Translations under genes and position numbers: made by a program
Notes under the pieces: generated by a model
Databases searched by the model: none
Told to the model about the DNA's origin: nothing
The model's input: only the letters and a program-made list of their open reading frames with translations
NCBI RefSeq assembly: GCF_000423325.1
Contig: NZ_AUHT01000004.1
Location: 186,001-250,000 of the forward strand
Length of the DNA: 64,000 bases
Direction: 5' to 3'
Source of the DNA: Lysobacter defluvii IMMIB APB-9 = DSM 18482
GTDB taxonomy: Bacteria > Pseudomonadota > Gammaproteobacteria > Xanthomonadales > Xanthomonadaceae
Shown here: one piece after another, positions 19,749 through 33,822 of the stretch
Layout of the letters: the number at the start of each line of letters is the position of its first letter
Position numbering within the stretch: position 1 is the stretch's first letter

Positions 19749-20405
19749 ATGAGCGATACGCTGCGCCAACAACTGCTTGGGCTGGGCTTCAAGGAAGCAC
19801 CGCGGCCCAGGGCCGACGAGCGGCGGGGCGGGCGCGCGGGTGCCGGCAAGCCGGCGAAAGGGCGCGACGACCGCCCCGGCAAGCAGTCCCGCGGGGGCGG
19901 TGCGCGGCCGGCCGCGGGCGACCCCGGGCGAAAGGGTGGCAAGCCGCCGGCCCAGGCCCGGCGGGGTGGCACCGGCCGTGGCGAGATCGACCTCGCCAAG
20001 GCCTACGCGATCCGCGCGCAGAAGGAGAAGGACGAGCGCATCGCCGCCGAAAAGGAGAAGCAGGAGCAGGCACGCCGCCGCCGCGAGGCGCGCGCGAAGC
20101 TCGCCGCCATGGTCGAGGGCAAGGTGCTCAACGACCCGGACGCGGAGATCGCCCGCCACTTCGAATACGGCGGCAAGATCAAGCGCATCTACGTGACGGA
20201 GGCACAGCTCAGGGAGCTCAATGCCGGCGCGCTCGGGGTGCTGCAGCTCAACGGGCGCTACCTGCTGGTGGACGCCGGGGTGCTGGCCGGGGCGGAGCAG
20301 GTGTTCCCGGAAGCGGTGGCGTTGAAGGTCGACCCGGATGCGCCGGCCGCCGACGACCCGTACAGCGATCCGAAGTACCAGGTGCCCGACGACCTGGTCT
20401 GGTAG
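19749..20405 (+). CDS. DUF2058 family protein (YaiL-like)
   Basis: A 218-residue protein with the DUF2058 N-terminus MSDTLRQQLLGLGFKEAPRP, then a long Arg/Lys/Gly/Pro-rich low-complexity stretch (about 20-78). A charged helix follows (KAYAIRAQKEKDERIAAEKE), then a C-terminal globular part with YGGKIKRIYVTEAQLRELNAGAL and PDDLVW at the end. E. coli YaiL is described as a nucleoprotein/polynucleotide-associated protein, and the basic linker fits nucleic-acid binding. No enzymatic motif is visible. It is 24 bases after slyX and convergent with metH. Confidence 0.82.
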   Translation: MSDTLRQQLLGLGFKEAPRPRADERRGGRAGAGKPAKGRDDRPGKQSRGGGARPAAGDPGRKGGKPPAQARRGGTGRGEIDLAKAYAIRAQKEKDERIAAEKEKQEQARRRREARAKLAAMVEGKVLNDPDAEIARHFEYGGKIKRIYVTEAQLRELNAGALGVLQLNGRYLLVDAGVLAGAEQVFPEAVALKVDPDAPAADDPYSDPKYQVPDDLVW

Positions 20406-20435
20406 CCCCGGGGCCCCGGAAGGCGGCGCAGGCGG

Positions 20436-23131
<2,696 letters not shown>

Positions 23132-23135
<4 letters not shown>

Positions 23136-24175
23136 GCCGCCTCCCCGATGCGCGGGACCTTCCTGGGCGGGACGCCGGCCACCGCCGCGCTGATCGCGCG
23201 GATGTGGTCCGGAGTGGTCCCGCAGCAGCCGCCGACCAGGTTCAGCAGCCCGTCGCGGGCGAAGCCGCCCAGGTCGCGTGCCATGTCCCCGGGGCTCTCG
23301 TCGTAGCCGCCCAGGGCGTTGGGGAGCCCGGCGTTGGGGTGGGTGCACACGCGGGTGTCGGCCACCCGGGACAGTACGTCGACGTGCTGCCGCAGCTCCC
23401 GGGCCCCAAGCGCGCAGTTGAGCCCGATGGCGAGCGGCTCCGCGTGCCGGACCGAGTACCAGAAGGCTTCGGCGGTCTGCCCGGACAGGGTGCGTCCGGA
23501 CGCGTCGGTGATCGTGCCGGAGACGATCACCGGCAGCCGGCCGCCGCGGTCGTCGAACACCTCCGCGATCGCGAACAGCGCGGCCTTGGCGTTGAGCGTG
23601 TCGAACACGGTCTCGACCATCAGCACGTCGGCGCCGCCCTCGACCAGGCCCTCGGCCGCTTCGCGGTAGGCCTCGCGCAGCTGGTCGAAGTCGACCGCGC
23701 GGAAACCGGGGCGGTTCACGTCGGGGCTGAGCGAGGCGGTGCGGCTCGTCGGGCCGAGCACGCCGATGGCAAAGCGGGGCCGGTCCGGCGTGGCCGCGCT
23801 GGCCGTATCGCAGGCCTCGCGCGCCAGCCGGGCGCCGGCGGCGTTGAGCTCGCGCGCCAGTTCCGCCAGCCCGTAGTCGGCGAGCGAGATCGACGTGGAG
23901 TTGAAGGTGTTGGTCTCGACCAGGTCGGCACCGGCCTCGAGGTAGGCACGGTGGATGCCGGCGATGAGGTCCGGCCGGGTCAGGCTGAGCAGGTCGTTGT
24001 TGCCGCGCTGGTCGCGGGCCGCGTCGGCGAAGCGCGTTCCGCGGTAGTCGGCCTCCTGCAGGCGGTGCTGCTGGATCATCGTGCCCATCGCGCCGTCGAG
24101 TACCAGGATCCGCTCCTCCAGCGCGGCGAGGAGCGCTTCGGCGCGGGCCGGTTCCAGCCACGGCAGCGTGTTCAT
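23132..24175 (-). CDS. metH: Methionine synthase, N-terminal homocysteine-binding part
   Basis: A 347-residue protein equal to module 1 of MetH, the zinc-dependent homocysteine methyltransferase barrel. It begins near [19 protein letters not shown]. The zinc ligands are the cysteine of [11 protein letters not shown] (about residue 243) and the pair in [11 protein letters not shown] (about 315). [20 protein letters not shown] is also present. The start overlaps the stop of the ArsR-methyltransferase gene (ATGA) and its stop overlaps the C-terminal metH gene (GTGA), so three proteins are made from one coupled message. The split is a natural domain boundary, not a frameshift: both junction ends have proper start or stop codons. 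Confidence 0.92.
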
Positions 24176-25134
24176 TGCGCCCGTTCCGCCTTGCCGCGGC
24201 CGCCCGCCGGCTTGCGTCCGATCAGCGCGATCACCTCGAAGTGCGGCGGGCGCCGCTCGCGCGTGGCGATGCCGCAACTGGTGACCTGCAGCCCGGCGCG
24301 GGTGGTGAAGCGCTCCAGCTCCCTGGCGGTGAAGCCCAGGTTGACGTGGCCGTAGGACTCCGCGGCGGCCTGGTGGCCGTGCCGGGCCAGGCTGGTCAGC
24401 AGCAGGCGCCCCCCGGGCCGGAGCACGCGGACCGCCTCCGCCACCGCCCTGGCGGGCTGCTCGGACCAGGTCAGCGCGTGCATCAGCACCACCAGGTCGA
24501 AGCTGCCTGCCTCGAAGGGCAGCGCGTGCATGTCGCCCTCGGTGACCTCCACGTTCTCCAGCCGGCGCAGGCGTTCGGAGGCGGCCAGCACGACCTTGGT
24601 GCTGGAATCCAGGCACACGTAGCGGTGCGAGTGCGGCGCCAGCAGCTCGGCCAGCACCCCGTCGCCGGAGGCCACGTCGAGCACGTCGCCGGGCTCCAGC
24701 AGGGGCAGGGCCGAGCGCGCCATCGCCTCCCAGGTCCGGCCGGGCGAGTAATGGCGCTCCATGTCGCCGGCGACCGCATCGGCCCAGTTCTGCCCGGCGG
24801 CGCGCGCGGCGAGCACCTCGGGGACGCGCGAGGCATCCTGCTTCAGCAGCGGGTCGTCGCTGCCCGAGCGCAGGGTGGCCCACAATTGCCGCTGCGCCTC
24901 GTCGAGCCCGTCCTCGTCGAAGCGGTAGTAGGCCGAGACCCCGGCCCTGCGGTCGCGCACCAGGCCGGCCTCGCGCAGCCGGGCCAGGTGGGTGGACACG
25001 CGCGGCTGCGCCAGGCGGGTGATGGCGGACAGTTCCGCCACGGTCAGTTCCTCGTCCTCCAGCAGGGCCAGCAGCCGGACGCGGGTGGCGTCGGCGAACA
25101 CCTTCAGTCGTGCCGACCAGGCTTCCAGATCCAT
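24172..25134 (-). CDS. ArsR-family regulator fused to a SAM-dependent methyltransferase-like domain (SahR-like)
   Basis: A 320-residue protein. Residues 1-95 are an ArsR winged helix ([20 protein letters not shown], then [27 protein letters not shown]) with no obvious metal-binding cysteines. Residues 130-310 are a class I methyltransferase fold with motif [16 protein letters not shown], then [22 protein letters not shown] and [12 protein letters not shown]. This architecture is that of SahR, which senses S-adenosylhomocysteine and represses methionine-cycle genes. Its place at the head of the metH operon agrees. A perfect 14-base palindrome (25152-25165) lies just before the start. I begin at MDLEAW; an ATG six codons upstream (25152) falls inside the palindrome. 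Confidence 0.86.
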   Translation of the reverse strand: MDLEAWSARLKVFADATRVRLLALLEDEELTVAELSAITRLAQPRVSTHLARLREAGLVRDRRAGVSAYYRFDEDGLDEAQRQLWATLRSGSDDPLLKQDASRVPEVLAARAAGQNWADAVAGDMERHYSPGRTWEAMARSALPLLEPGDVLDVASGDGVLAELLAPHSHRYVCLDSSTKVVLAASERLRRLENVEVTEGDMHALPFEAGSFDLVVLMHALTWSEQPARAVAEAVRVLRPGGRLLLTSLARHGHQAAAESYGHVNLGFTARELERFTTRAGLQVTSCGIATRERRPPHFEVIALIGRKPAGGRGKAERAQ

Positions 25135-25151
25135 CGATGCACCTTCATGCA

Positions 25152-25165
25152 TGTATCGCGATACA
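25152..25165. promoter_or_regulatory. 14-base perfect palindrome, candidate operator of the metH operon
   Basis: TGTATCGCGATACA is its own reverse complement. It lies 18 bases before the ATG of the ArsR-methyltransferase gene and about 115 bases before the divergent acyl-CoA dehydrogenase. Dyad symmetry and position suit autoregulation by an ArsR dimer; there is no direct evidence for binding. Confidence 0.55.
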
Positions 25166-25244
25166 GCGATGAAGTCTGCGCGTGCCGCCGATTGCGGTCA
25201 AGCCGCGCCGCCGGGTGCCCCTTCGGTAACCCCCGCCCGGGCGC

Positions 25245-25250
25245 TACAAT
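25245..25250 (+). promoter_or_regulatory. -10 box of the acyl-CoA dehydrogenase gene
   Basis: TACAAT followed by CGGCGG, 32 bases before the GTG start. The best -35 at 17-base spacing (TTCGGT, 25222-25227) is weak. The same -10/discriminator combination precedes sucA. Confidence 0.4.
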
Positions 25251-25281
25251 CGGCGGATTCCATCGAACCGAGGTGTCGAAA

Positions 25282-26442
<1,161 letters not shown>

Positions 26443-26612
26443 CGTGCAGGCCTGCCGCGCCGGGTACCCCGCCTTGCATGTGATACGCGGACGCGATCGC
26501 CGCGACATCCCGATCGCCGCCGGCCCGGGCCGGCGTTGCCCCCACCGTTGACTCAACGAGCCCCGGCCCGTGCGCGAGCGCGGGCTTCAACGTAATTGGA
26601 CATCCGGTTTCC

Positions 26613-29600
26613 ATGAACAAGCAGCGCAAGTCCCCCGCCCAGACCGCGGGCACGTCTCCCAAGTCCAGCAAGAAGAAGGCGCCGGCCGCTTCCGCCGGCC
26701 AGGCGCGCCCGCCGGGCCAGGAGAAGCCGGTCTCGCTCCAGCCGATCCTGAAGGCGATGCGTGCCGAGCTGCCCAAGGCCCGCCACGCCCAGGCCGAGGC
26801 GTTCCTCAATGCGTTCTACGAGCGCATGGGCGAGGACGAGCTCCCCGAGCACACCCCCGAAGGCTGGGCCGCGCTGGCCGCGGACTTCCTGGACTTCATC
26901 GGCAGCCGCGAGCCCGGCACCGGCCTGGTGCGGCTGTTCAATCCAACCCGCAAGACGCACGGCTGGGAATCGCCGCACACCGTCTTGCAGGTGGCCAACG
27001 ACGACATGCCGTTCCTGGTCGACTCGGTCACCATGGCGCTGTCCGAACTCGGCATCGGCGTGCACGTGCTCGGGCATCCGGTCCTGCGTGTTTCGCGTGA
27101 CAAGGGCGGCAGGCTGCAGGGGATCGGCAGCGGCGAGGCGGAGTCGCTGATGCACCTGGAGATCGACCGCCAGGCGCCGGAGGCCATGCCGCGCATCGAG
27201 GAGGCGGTACGCGCGGTGCTGGCCGACGTGCGCGCGATCGTGCGCGACTGGGAGCCGATGCGCGAGCGCATGCGCAAGGTGGCCGACGAGCTCGATGGCC
27301 GCTGGCTGCCGGTGGACGAGGAGGGCCGCAAGGAGGCGCAGGAGTTCCTGCGCTGGGCCGCGGACGACCACTTCATCTTCTTCGGCTTCCGCGAGTACGA
27401 AGTGGTGGAGGAGGGGGGCGATTCGGTACTGCGCGCGGTCAAGGGCAGCGGCCTGGGCCTGATGCGCGGCGGCGAGCGCAGCGCGCCGCGGCTGATCAGC
27501 TCGCTGGCGGCCACCTACATGCCGCACTCGGGCGCGATCGACGCGCTGATCCTGACCAAGACCAACGCCCGCACCACGCTGCACCGCCCCGGCTACATGG
27601 ATTACGTCGGCGTGCTGACCTACGGCGAGGACGGCAAGCCGGTCAAGGAAGAGCGCTTCCTGGGCCTGTACACCTCCTCGGCCTACAACCGCCGCCCGTG
27701 GGAGATTCCGCTGGTGCGCCAGCGCCATGCCTACGTGATGGAGAACTCCGGCCTGCGCCCCGACAGCCACAGCGGCAAGGCGCTGCGCCACATCCTGGAG
27801 ACCCTGCCGCGCGACGAGCTGTTCCAGTCCACCGGCGAGGAGCTGCTGCGCACCACGACCGGCATCCTGGCGCTGCAGGAGCGGGTGCGCCCGCGCATGT
27901 TCCTGCGCCGCGACCGCTACGGCCGGTTCTTCTCCGCGCTGGTCTACATCCCGCGCGAGCGCTTCAACACCGACGTGCGGCTGCGCATTGAGGCCATGTT
28001 CCGGCGTGCGCTCAATGGCGAGCACGTGGACAGCTCGGTGTCGTTCGGCGAATCCCCGCTGGCGCAGGTGCACCTGCTGGTGCGGCCGCGCAGCGGTGAG
28101 ACCGTGCAGGTCGACGCGGCGGCGATCGAGGCCGAGCTGGTCGAGATCGTCCGCGACTGGCGCGACGAGCTGCGCGACGTGCTGGTCGAACGCCACGGCG
28201 AGCAGGCCGGGCTGGCGATGGGCGCGAAGTTCGGCAAGGCGCTGCCGGCCGGCTACATCGAGGAGGTCACGGTCGCCGTGGCCGCCGACGACGTCGAGAA
28301 CCTGGCCGCGCTGGAGGGTCCGGAGGACCTGCGGCTGAGCCTGTGCCGCCTGCGGCCGGGCCGCGGCGGGCTGCGCTTCAAGTTCTACCGCCAGGACGGG
28401 GACATCCCGCTGTCGGACGCGCTGCCGCTGATGGAGAACATGGGGCTGCGGGTGATCACCGAGCACCCCTACCGCCTGTACGCCGGCGAGAGCCTGTACT
28501 ACATCCAGGACTTCGAGGTCGAGGCGCTGGAGGAAGGCGCCGACGTCGACGGGCTGCATGCCCGCTTCGAGGACGCGTTCGCCCGTGTCTGGCGTGGCGA
28601 TGCCGAGAACGACGGCCTGAACCGGCTGGTCCTGGCGGCGGGCCTGACCTGGCGCCAGGTCTCGATGCTGCGCGCCTACTGCAAGTACCTGCTGCAGGTC
28701 GGCGTGCCGTTCTCGCAGGCCTACGTCGAGCAGACCTTCACCCGCTACCCGCTGCTGGCGCGCCTGCTGGTGGAGATGTTCGAGGCGCGCTTCGACCCCG
28801 CCGCGGACGCCGGCGCCCGCGAGCGCAAGGACGAACTGGCGCAGTTCGCGGCGCAGGTGCAAGGGCTGGCCGGCGGCGACGAGTCCGTGCTCGCCGTGCT
28901 GGAGCCGCTGCTCGCCGCCCGCAAGGGCAAGCGAAAGGCGCGCATGGAGGCCGCGCACGAGGCGATGACGGCACTGCTGGACCGGGTCTCGAGCCTGGAC
29001 GAGGACCGCATCCTGCGCAGCTTCATCGGCGTGATCGGCGCGACCCTGCGCACCAGCTACTACCAGGCCGGCGTGGGCGGCGCGCAGCGCGGCTACGTGG
29101 CCTACAAGTTCGACACCGCGCTGGTGCCGGATGCGCCCAAGCCGGTCCCGTACCGCGAGATCTTCGTGTACGGCCCGCGCGTGGAGGGCATCCACCTGCG
29201 CTTCGGGCCGGTGGCCCGCGGCGGCCTGCGCTGGTCGGACCGCCGCGAGGACTTCCGCACCGAGGTACTGGGGCTGGTCAAGGCGCAGATGGTCAAGAAC
29301 ACCATCATCGTGCCGGTCGGCGCCAAGGGCGGCTTCATCGTCAAGCGCCCGCCGGCCGGCCGCGAGGAGCTGCAGGCCGAGGGCGTCGCCTGCTACCGGA
29401 TGTTCATCAACGGCCTGCTCGACATCACCGACAACCTGGTGGACGGGGAGATCGTGCATCCGCAGGACGTGGTGCGCCATGACGGCGACGACCCGTACAT
29501 GGTGGTGGCGGCCGACAAGGGCACGGCGCGCTTCTCCGACATCGCCAACCAGATCTCGGCCGACCACGGCTTCTGGATGGGCGATGCGTTCGCCTCCGGC

Positions 29601-31616
29601 GGGTCGGTGGGCTACGACCACAAGGGCATGGGCATCACCGCGCGCGGCGCGTGGGAGTCGGTCAAGCGCCACTTCCGTTCGCTGGGCGTGGACAGCCAGA
29701 AGGAGGACTTCACCGCGGTCGGCATCGGCGACATGTCCGGCGACGTGTTCGGCAACGGCATGCTGCTCAGCAAGCACATCCGCCTGGTCGCGGCCTTCGA
29801 CCACCGGCACATCTTCGTCGACCCCAACCCGGACGCCGCGCGCTCGTACAAGGAGCGCCAGCGCCTGTTCAAGCTGGCCGGCTCGAGCTGGGAGGACTAC
29901 AAGGCCGAGCTGATCAGCGCCGGTGGCGGGGTGTACCCGCGCAGCGCCAAGTCGGTGAAGCTCAGCGCCGAGGCGAAGCAGGCGCTGGGCATCGACGCCT
30001 CCGTCGACTCGCTCAGCCCCAACGAGCTGGTCAGCGCGATCCTGCGCGCGCCGGTCGACCTGCTGTGGAACGGCGGCATCGGCACCTACATCAAGGCGGC
30101 GAGCGAGAGCCATGCCGACGTCGGTGACCGCGCCAACAACCCGGTCCGCATCAACGGCGGGGAGGTGCGGGCGAAGATCATCGGCGAGGGTGGCAACCTG
30201 GGCATGACCCAGCTGGGCCGCATCGAGGCCGCCGAGGCCGGCGTGATCCTCAACACCGACTTCATCGACAACTCCGCCGGCGTGGGTACCTCCGACCGCG
30301 AGGTCAACATCAAGATCCTGCTCAACGACGTGGTCAAGTCGGGCAAGCTCGGCCAGAAGGCGCGCAACACGCTGCTGGCCGACATGACCGACGAGGTCGC
30401 CGGGCTGGTGCTCAACGACAACTACCGCCAGAACCAGGCGATCAGCCTGATGGAGCGGATGAGCGTGCCGCGCCTGGGCGCCAAGCAGCATTTCATCCAG
30501 GTGCTGGAGGCGCAGGGCCTGCTGGACCGGCAGATCGAGTTCCTGCCGTCCGACGCGGAGCTGTCGGAGCGCAGGGCGCGTGGGCAGGGCCTGACCCGGC
30601 CGGAGCTGGCGGTGCTGCTGTCGTACGCCAAGCTGGTGCTGTTCCAGCAGCTGGTCGACTCGGACGTGCCGGAGGATCCGTACCTTTCGAAGGAACTGGT
30701 GCGCTACTTCCCGGAGCCGCTGCAGAAGAAGTACGCGAAGTTCATGGACGGGCACCGCCTCAAGCGCGAGATCATCGCCACCGCGGTCACCAACTCCATG
30801 GTCAACCGCATGGGCGCGACCTTCGCCCTGCGCATGGCCGAGGACACCGGCCGCAGCCCCGGCGAGATCGCCGAGGCCTACACCATTGCCCGCGAGGCGC
30901 TGGACGCGCGGGCGCTGTGGACGCAGATCGACGCGCTCGACGGCAAGGTGCTGGAGTCGGTGCAGATCGACGCGCTGCTGGTGATCTGGAACGTGCTGCG
31001 CTCGTTCTCGCGCTGGCTGCTGCTGCGCCCGGGCGAGATGCCGGAGATCACCACCTCCATGGCGCGCTTCGGCGATGGCCTGAAGGCGGTCCGCGAGGCG
31101 CTGCCGCGCACCATGTCGCCGGTCCGCCAGGCGCAGTACGAGGCGGCGCTGGCCGAGTGGAAGCAGAAGGGCGTGCCTTCGTCGCTTGCCGCCCAGCTGG
31201 CCTCGATGCCGATGCTGGAGTTCGCTCCGGACATCATCGAGATCGCGCTGGAGCGCAAGGTCCCGCCGGCCGACGTATCGCAGGCGTTCTTCGCCGTCGG
31301 CGCCGCGCTGCAGCTGCCGTGGGTGTACGACCAGATCAGCCGGTTGCCGGTGGACGGACGCTGGCATGCCCTGGCCCGTGGCTCGCTCCGCGACGAGCTG
31401 GCCGCGCAGCAGCGGGCGGTGGTCGGCCAGGTGCTGGCCGGTGGCGGGCGCAAGCCGGTGCAGGACAAGGTCGCCAGCTGGCTGCAGCGCGACGACCCGA
31501 CCCTGCGGTTCGCACTGGCGATGCTGGAGGACCTGTCGACCCAGAAGGAGCTCGACTACCCGACCGCCTCGGTGGCGGTTCGCCGCCTGGCGCAGGTGGT
31601 CGCGGCGGGCAGCTGA
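26613..31616 (+). CDS. gdhB: NAD-specific glutamate dehydrogenase, large (about 180 kDa) type
   Basis: A 1667-residue enzyme deaminating glutamate to 2-oxoglutarate with NAD. It belongs to the large GDH class (Streptomyces GdhA, Pseudomonas GdhB, Caulobacter). Residues 1-35 are a Lys/Ala/Pro-rich lead. The N-terminal regulatory half contains ACT-like units ([21 protein letters not shown]). The catalytic part (about 750-1250) has [36 protein letters not shown] with the substrate lysine, [12 protein letters not shown]-like loops and [18 protein letters not shown] helical C-terminal domain follows. It generates 2-oxoglutarate, the substrate of the SucAB-Lpd complex encoded in the same window. 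No clear ribosome site is seen before the ATG. Confidence 0.95.
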   Translation: MNKQRKSPAQTAGTSPKSSKKKAPAASAGQARPPGQEKPVSLQPILKAMRAELPKARHAQAEAFLNAFYERMGEDELPEHTPEGWAALAADFLDFIGSREPGTGLVRLFNPTRKTHGWESPHTVLQVANDDMPFLVDSVTMALSELGIGVHVLGHPVLRVSRDKGGRLQGIGSGEAESLMHLEIDRQAPEAMPRIEEAVRAVLADVRAIVRDWEPMRERMRKVADELDGRWLPVDEEGRKEAQEFLRWAADDHFIFFGFREYEVVEEGGDSVLRAVKGSGLGLMRGGERSAPRLISSLAATYMPHSGAIDALILTKTNARTTLHRPGYMDYVGVLTYGEDGKPVKEERFLGLYTSSAYNRRPWEIPLVRQRHAYVMENSGLRPDSHSGKALRHILETLPRDELFQSTGEELLRTTTGILALQERVRPRMFLRRDRYGRFFSALVYIPRERFNTDVRLRIEAMFRRALNGEHVDSSVSFGESPLAQVHLLVRPRSGETVQVDAAAIEAELVEIVRDWRDELRDVLVERHGEQAGLAMGAKFGKALPAGYIEEVTVAVAADDVENLAALEGPEDLRLSLCRLRPGRGGLRFKFYRQDGDIPLSDALPLMENMGLRVITEHPYRLYAGESLYYIQDFEVEALEEGADVDGLHARFEDAFARVWRGDAENDGLNRLVLAAGLTWRQVSMLRAYCKYLLQVGVPFSQAYVEQTFTRYPLLARLLVEMFEARFDPAADAGARERKDELAQFAAQVQGLAGGDESVLAVLEPLLAARKGKRKARMEAAHEAMTALLDRVSSLDEDRILRSFIGVIGATLRTSYYQAGVGGAQRGYVAYKFDTALVPDAPKPVPYREIFVYGPRVEGIHLRFGPVARGGLRWSDRREDFRTEVLGLVKAQMVKNTIIVPVGAKGGFIVKRPPAGREELQAEGVACYRMFINGLLDITDNLVDGEIVHPQDVVRHDGDDPYMVVAADKGTARFSDIANQISADHGFWMGDAFASGGSVGYDHKGMGITARGAWESVKRHFRSLGVDSQKEDFTAVGIGDMSGDVFGNGMLLSKHIRLVAAFDHRHIFVDPNPDAARSYKERQRLFKLAGSSWEDYKAELISAGGGVYPRSAKSVKLSAEAKQALGIDASVDSLSPNELVSAILRAPVDLLWNGGIGTYIKAASESHADVGDRANNPVRINGGEVRAKIIGEGGNLGMTQLGRIEAAEAGVILNTDFIDNSAGVGTSDREVNIKILLNDVVKSGKLGQKARNTLLADMTDEVAGLVLNDNYRQNQAISLMERMSVPRLGAKQHFIQVLEAQGLLDRQIEFLPSDAELSERRARGQGLTRPELAVLLSYAKLVLFQQLVDSDVPEDPYLSKELVRYFPEPLQKKYAKFMDGHRLKREIIATAVTNSMVNRMGATFALRMAEDTGRSPGEIAEAYTIAREALDARALWTQIDALDGKVLESVQIDALLVIWNVLRSFSRWLLLRPGEMPEITTSMARFGDGLKAVREALPRTMSPVRQAQYEAALAEWKQKGVPSSLAAQLASMPMLEFAPDIIEIALERKVPPADVSQAFFAVGAALQLPWVYDQISRLPVDGRWHALARGSLRDELAAQQRAVVGQVLAGGGRKPVQDKVASWLQRDDPTLRFALAMLEDLSTQKELDYPTASVAVRRLAQVVAAGS

Positions 31617-31659
31617 GCCGGCGCCGGGTGGCCGCGGCGCCACCTTCGCGCGGTACCGG

Positions 31660-31689
31660 ACGGGCGGGGATCAGCTGATCCCCGCCCGT
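31660..31689 (+). terminator. 30-base perfect palindrome after gdhB, probable terminator
   Basis: The 30 bases read the same on both strands, centred on CAGCTG, and can form a 13-bp GC-rich stem with a 4-base loop, followed by GTTTCGTTT. The palindrome starts 44 bases after the gdhB stop. The T-tract is interrupted, so termination may be partial, and nadK follows closely. Confidence 0.65.
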
Positions 31690-31740
31690 TTCGTTTGCCG
31701 GCTCGCCATCGCCTTCATCGGTCCGCGCTATCCTCGGCGC

Positions 31741-32535
31741 ATGCCCAGTCCGACCCCCCTGACCGCCCAGGATCCGCGGATCTGCTTCCTGTCCAGCCCG
31801 TCCCCCGACGCGCGCGCGGCCTGCGCGGCCCTGGTGCGCGCCCACGGCGACCACAGTCCGGAGGACGCCGACGTCCTGGTGCCGCTGGGCGGTGACGGCT
31901 TCATGCTCCAGACGCTCCACCGCTACGCGAGCCTGGGCAAGCCGTTCTACGGGATGAAGCTGGGCACGGTCGGGTTCCTGATGAACCACCACGACCCGGA
32001 AGGCCTGGTCGAGCGGCTGCACGCGGCCGAACCGGCGGTGTTGCACCCGCTGGAGATGTTGGCCGAGTCCGAGTCGGGCGCCAGCGTGGGCTCTCTGGCC
32101 TACAACGAGGTCTCGCTGCTGCGGCAGACCCGCCAGGCCGCCCACGTGTCCATCGAGCTCAACGGCCAGGTCCGGCTGGAGGAGCTGATCTGCGACGGGG
32201 TGCTGGTGGCCACGGCCGCCGGTTCCACCGCCTACAACTTCTCCGCCCAGGGGCCGATCCTGCCGCTGGGCGCGGGCGTGGTCGCGCTGACGCCGATCGC
32301 CGCCTTCCGCCCGCGGCGCTGGCGCGGGGCGGTGCTGCTGGCGGACACCGAGGTGAAGTTCCGGGTGCTCGACCCGTACAAGCGCCCGGTGAGCGCGACC
32401 GCGGACTCGCACGAGGTCCGCGACGTGGTGGAGGTGACCGTGCGCGAGTCGCGCGACCGCAGCGTCACCCTCATGTTCGATCCCGACCACCGGCTCGAGG
32501 AGCGCATGCTCGCCGAGCAGTTCACCACCGGCTGA
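31741..32535 (+). CDS. nadK: NAD kinase
   Basis: A 264-residue enzyme phosphorylating NAD to NADP. The ATP/NAD-binding motif is [15 protein letters not shown], with conserved [11 protein letters not shown], the YNEVSLLRQ motif, and [24 protein letters not shown]. It lacks the N-terminal strand of about 30 residues found in E. coli NadK, as do other Xanthomonadaceae enzymes. No ribosome-binding site precedes the ATG; instead TATCCT (31729-31734) ends six bases before it, so the message may be leaderless. The 5'-nucleotidase gene follows after 42 bases. Confidence 0.94.
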   Translation: MPSPTPLTAQDPRICFLSSPSPDARAACAALVRAHGDHSPEDADVLVPLGGDGFMLQTLHRYASLGKPFYGMKLGTVGFLMNHHDPEGLVERLHAAEPAVLHPLEMLAESESGASVGSLAYNEVSLLRQTRQAAHVSIELNGQVRLEELICDGVLVATAAGSTAYNFSAQGPILPLGAGVVALTPIAAFRPRRWRGAVLLADTEVKFRVLDPYKRPVSATADSHEVRDVVEVTVRESRDRSVTLMFDPDHRLEERMLAEQFTTG

Positions 32536-32577
32536 GTGTTCTCGCCCGGTGCGACGCGGCACGGGCACAATGCCGCC

Positions 32578-33495
32578 ATGAGTGAAGCCGTCGACCCGCT
32601 GATCGTCGCCATCTCCTCGCGGACGCTGTTCGACCTGGAGGAGGGCCACGTGCTGTTCGAGCGCGAAGGCCTGGATGCCTACGCCGAGTACCAGCGCAGC
32701 CACGAGGACCGGCTGCTGGAGCCGGGCGTGGCCTTCCCGCTGGTGCGCAAGCTGCTGGCCCTCAACGAGGGCTCGCCGCCGGAGGCGCCGCGGGTGGAGG
32801 TGATCCTGATCTCGCGCAATTCCGCCGACACCGGCCTGCGGATCTTCAACTCCATCGCCCACCACGGCCTGGCGATCCGCCGCGCCGCCTTCAGCAATGG
32901 CGCGCCGCCGTATCCCTATATCCGCCCGTTCGGTGCCGACCTGTTCCTGTCCACCAATGCCGAGGACGTGCGCAACGCGCTCGCTGCCGGTGTCGCGGCG
33001 GCCACGCTGCTGCCCAGCGGCGCCCCGCAGCAGCGCTCCGACCAGCTGCGGATCGCCTTCGATGGCGACGCGGTGATCTTCGACGACGAGGGCGAGCGCA
33101 TCAGCCGCGCAGGCGGCCTGGAGGCCTTCGCCGAGCACGAGCGCAGCCGGGCGGCGGAAGCGCTCAGCGGAGGGCCGTTCCGCGGCTTCCTGGACGCGTT
33201 GCACCGGCTCCAGGCGGCGTTCCCGACCGGGCAGGACGCGCCGATCCGCACCGCGCTGGTCACGGCACGGTCGGTGCCGGCGCACGAGCGGGTGATCCGC
33301 ACCCTGCGCGGATGGGGGATCCGCATCGACGAGGCGCTGTTCCTGGGCGGCAGGCCGAAGGGGCCGTTCCTGGAGGCATTCGGGGCGGACATCTTCTTCG
33401 ACGACTCCGAGCACAACATCGAGTCCGCGCGCGGGCTGGTGACCGCGGGGCACGTGCCCCACGGCGTGGCCAACGACCTGCCCGCAACGCGCTAG
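32578..33495 (+). CDS. Cytosolic 5'-nucleotidase (NT5C1-like family)
   Basis: A 305-residue protein of the 5'-nucleotidase family related to eukaryotic cytosolic 5'-nucleotidase I. It has AISSRTLFDLEEGHVLFEREG at the N-terminus, the substrate-loop region LISRNSADTGLRIFNS, LRIAFDGDAVIFDDEGE with the paired aspartates of a HAD-type active site, and a final motif ADIFFDDSEHNIESAR. The expected reaction is dephosphorylation of nucleoside monophosphates. The start ATG at 32578 is preceded, six bases upstream, by CACAAT (32566-32571) and has no ribosome site, as for nadK. A longer start at GTG 32536 is rejected. Confidence 0.86.
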   Translation: MSEAVDPLIVAISSRTLFDLEEGHVLFEREGLDAYAEYQRSHEDRLLEPGVAFPLVRKLLALNEGSPPEAPRVEVILISRNSADTGLRIFNSIAHHGLAIRRAAFSNGAPPYPYIRPFGADLFLSTNAEDVRNALAAGVAAATLLPSGAPQQRSDQLRIAFDGDAVIFDDEGERISRAGGLEAFAEHERSRAAEALSGGPFRGFLDALHRLQAAFPTGQDAPIRTALVTARSVPAHERVIRTLRGWGIRIDEALFLGGRPKGPFLEAFGADIFFDDSEHNIESARGLVTAGHVPHGVANDLPATR

Positions 33496-33822
33496 CGGTT
33501 CCGCATGGCTCACGCCGGACTCCGCAAGGGGCAGGCGTGCTAGAATTCCGCGCATCGTCGGGGATTGCACTGGCATGTGATCCGATCGTCGCGTTTTTGC
33601 GACTGGTCATCCCCGACGCGTGCCCGGCATGCAGGGGGCAGGACCGGGGTGTCCTGGCCGGCGGCCCTCCCGCCCGATCCTTGCCGCGCCGCCCCTGGGC
33701 GGCTGCCGGGCTTCGTGCGCCCGCCGGGGTTCGACCACCCCTGGTCCCCCGCGGGCACCTTCCGCGCCTTGCGCGAGGCCGCTGCCCCCGGGCGCGGCGA
33801 CAGAACAGGAGCAACAACGCCG
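33496..33822 (+). promoter_or_regulatory. Long 5' region of the Tmm-like gene with a nested hairpin
   Basis: This 327-base gap is the only one over 300 bases. A -10-like TAGAAT (33541-33546) is followed by a long imperfect hairpin. CGTCGGGGAT (33556-33565) pairs perfectly with 33609-33618, and inside it GTCGC (33588-33592) pairs with GCGAC (33599-33603) around a T-rich loop. The rest (33620-33800) is very GC-rich with no convincing ORF, ending in AGGAG before the ATG. A structured leader or small RNA is possible; I recognise no known riboswitch. Confidence 0.4.

Noticed and set aside
25135-25281. Search for a cobalamin or SAM riboswitch before the metH operon
   Set aside because: The gap before the regulator is only 147 bases and is shared with a divergent gene; no riboswitch-like structure is visible, only the 14-base palindrome.
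26553-31643. A 1696-codon open frame on the minus strand across gdhB
   Set aside because: It is antisense to the glutamate dehydrogenase; its composition is shadow-like and it has no independent promoter or ribosome site.
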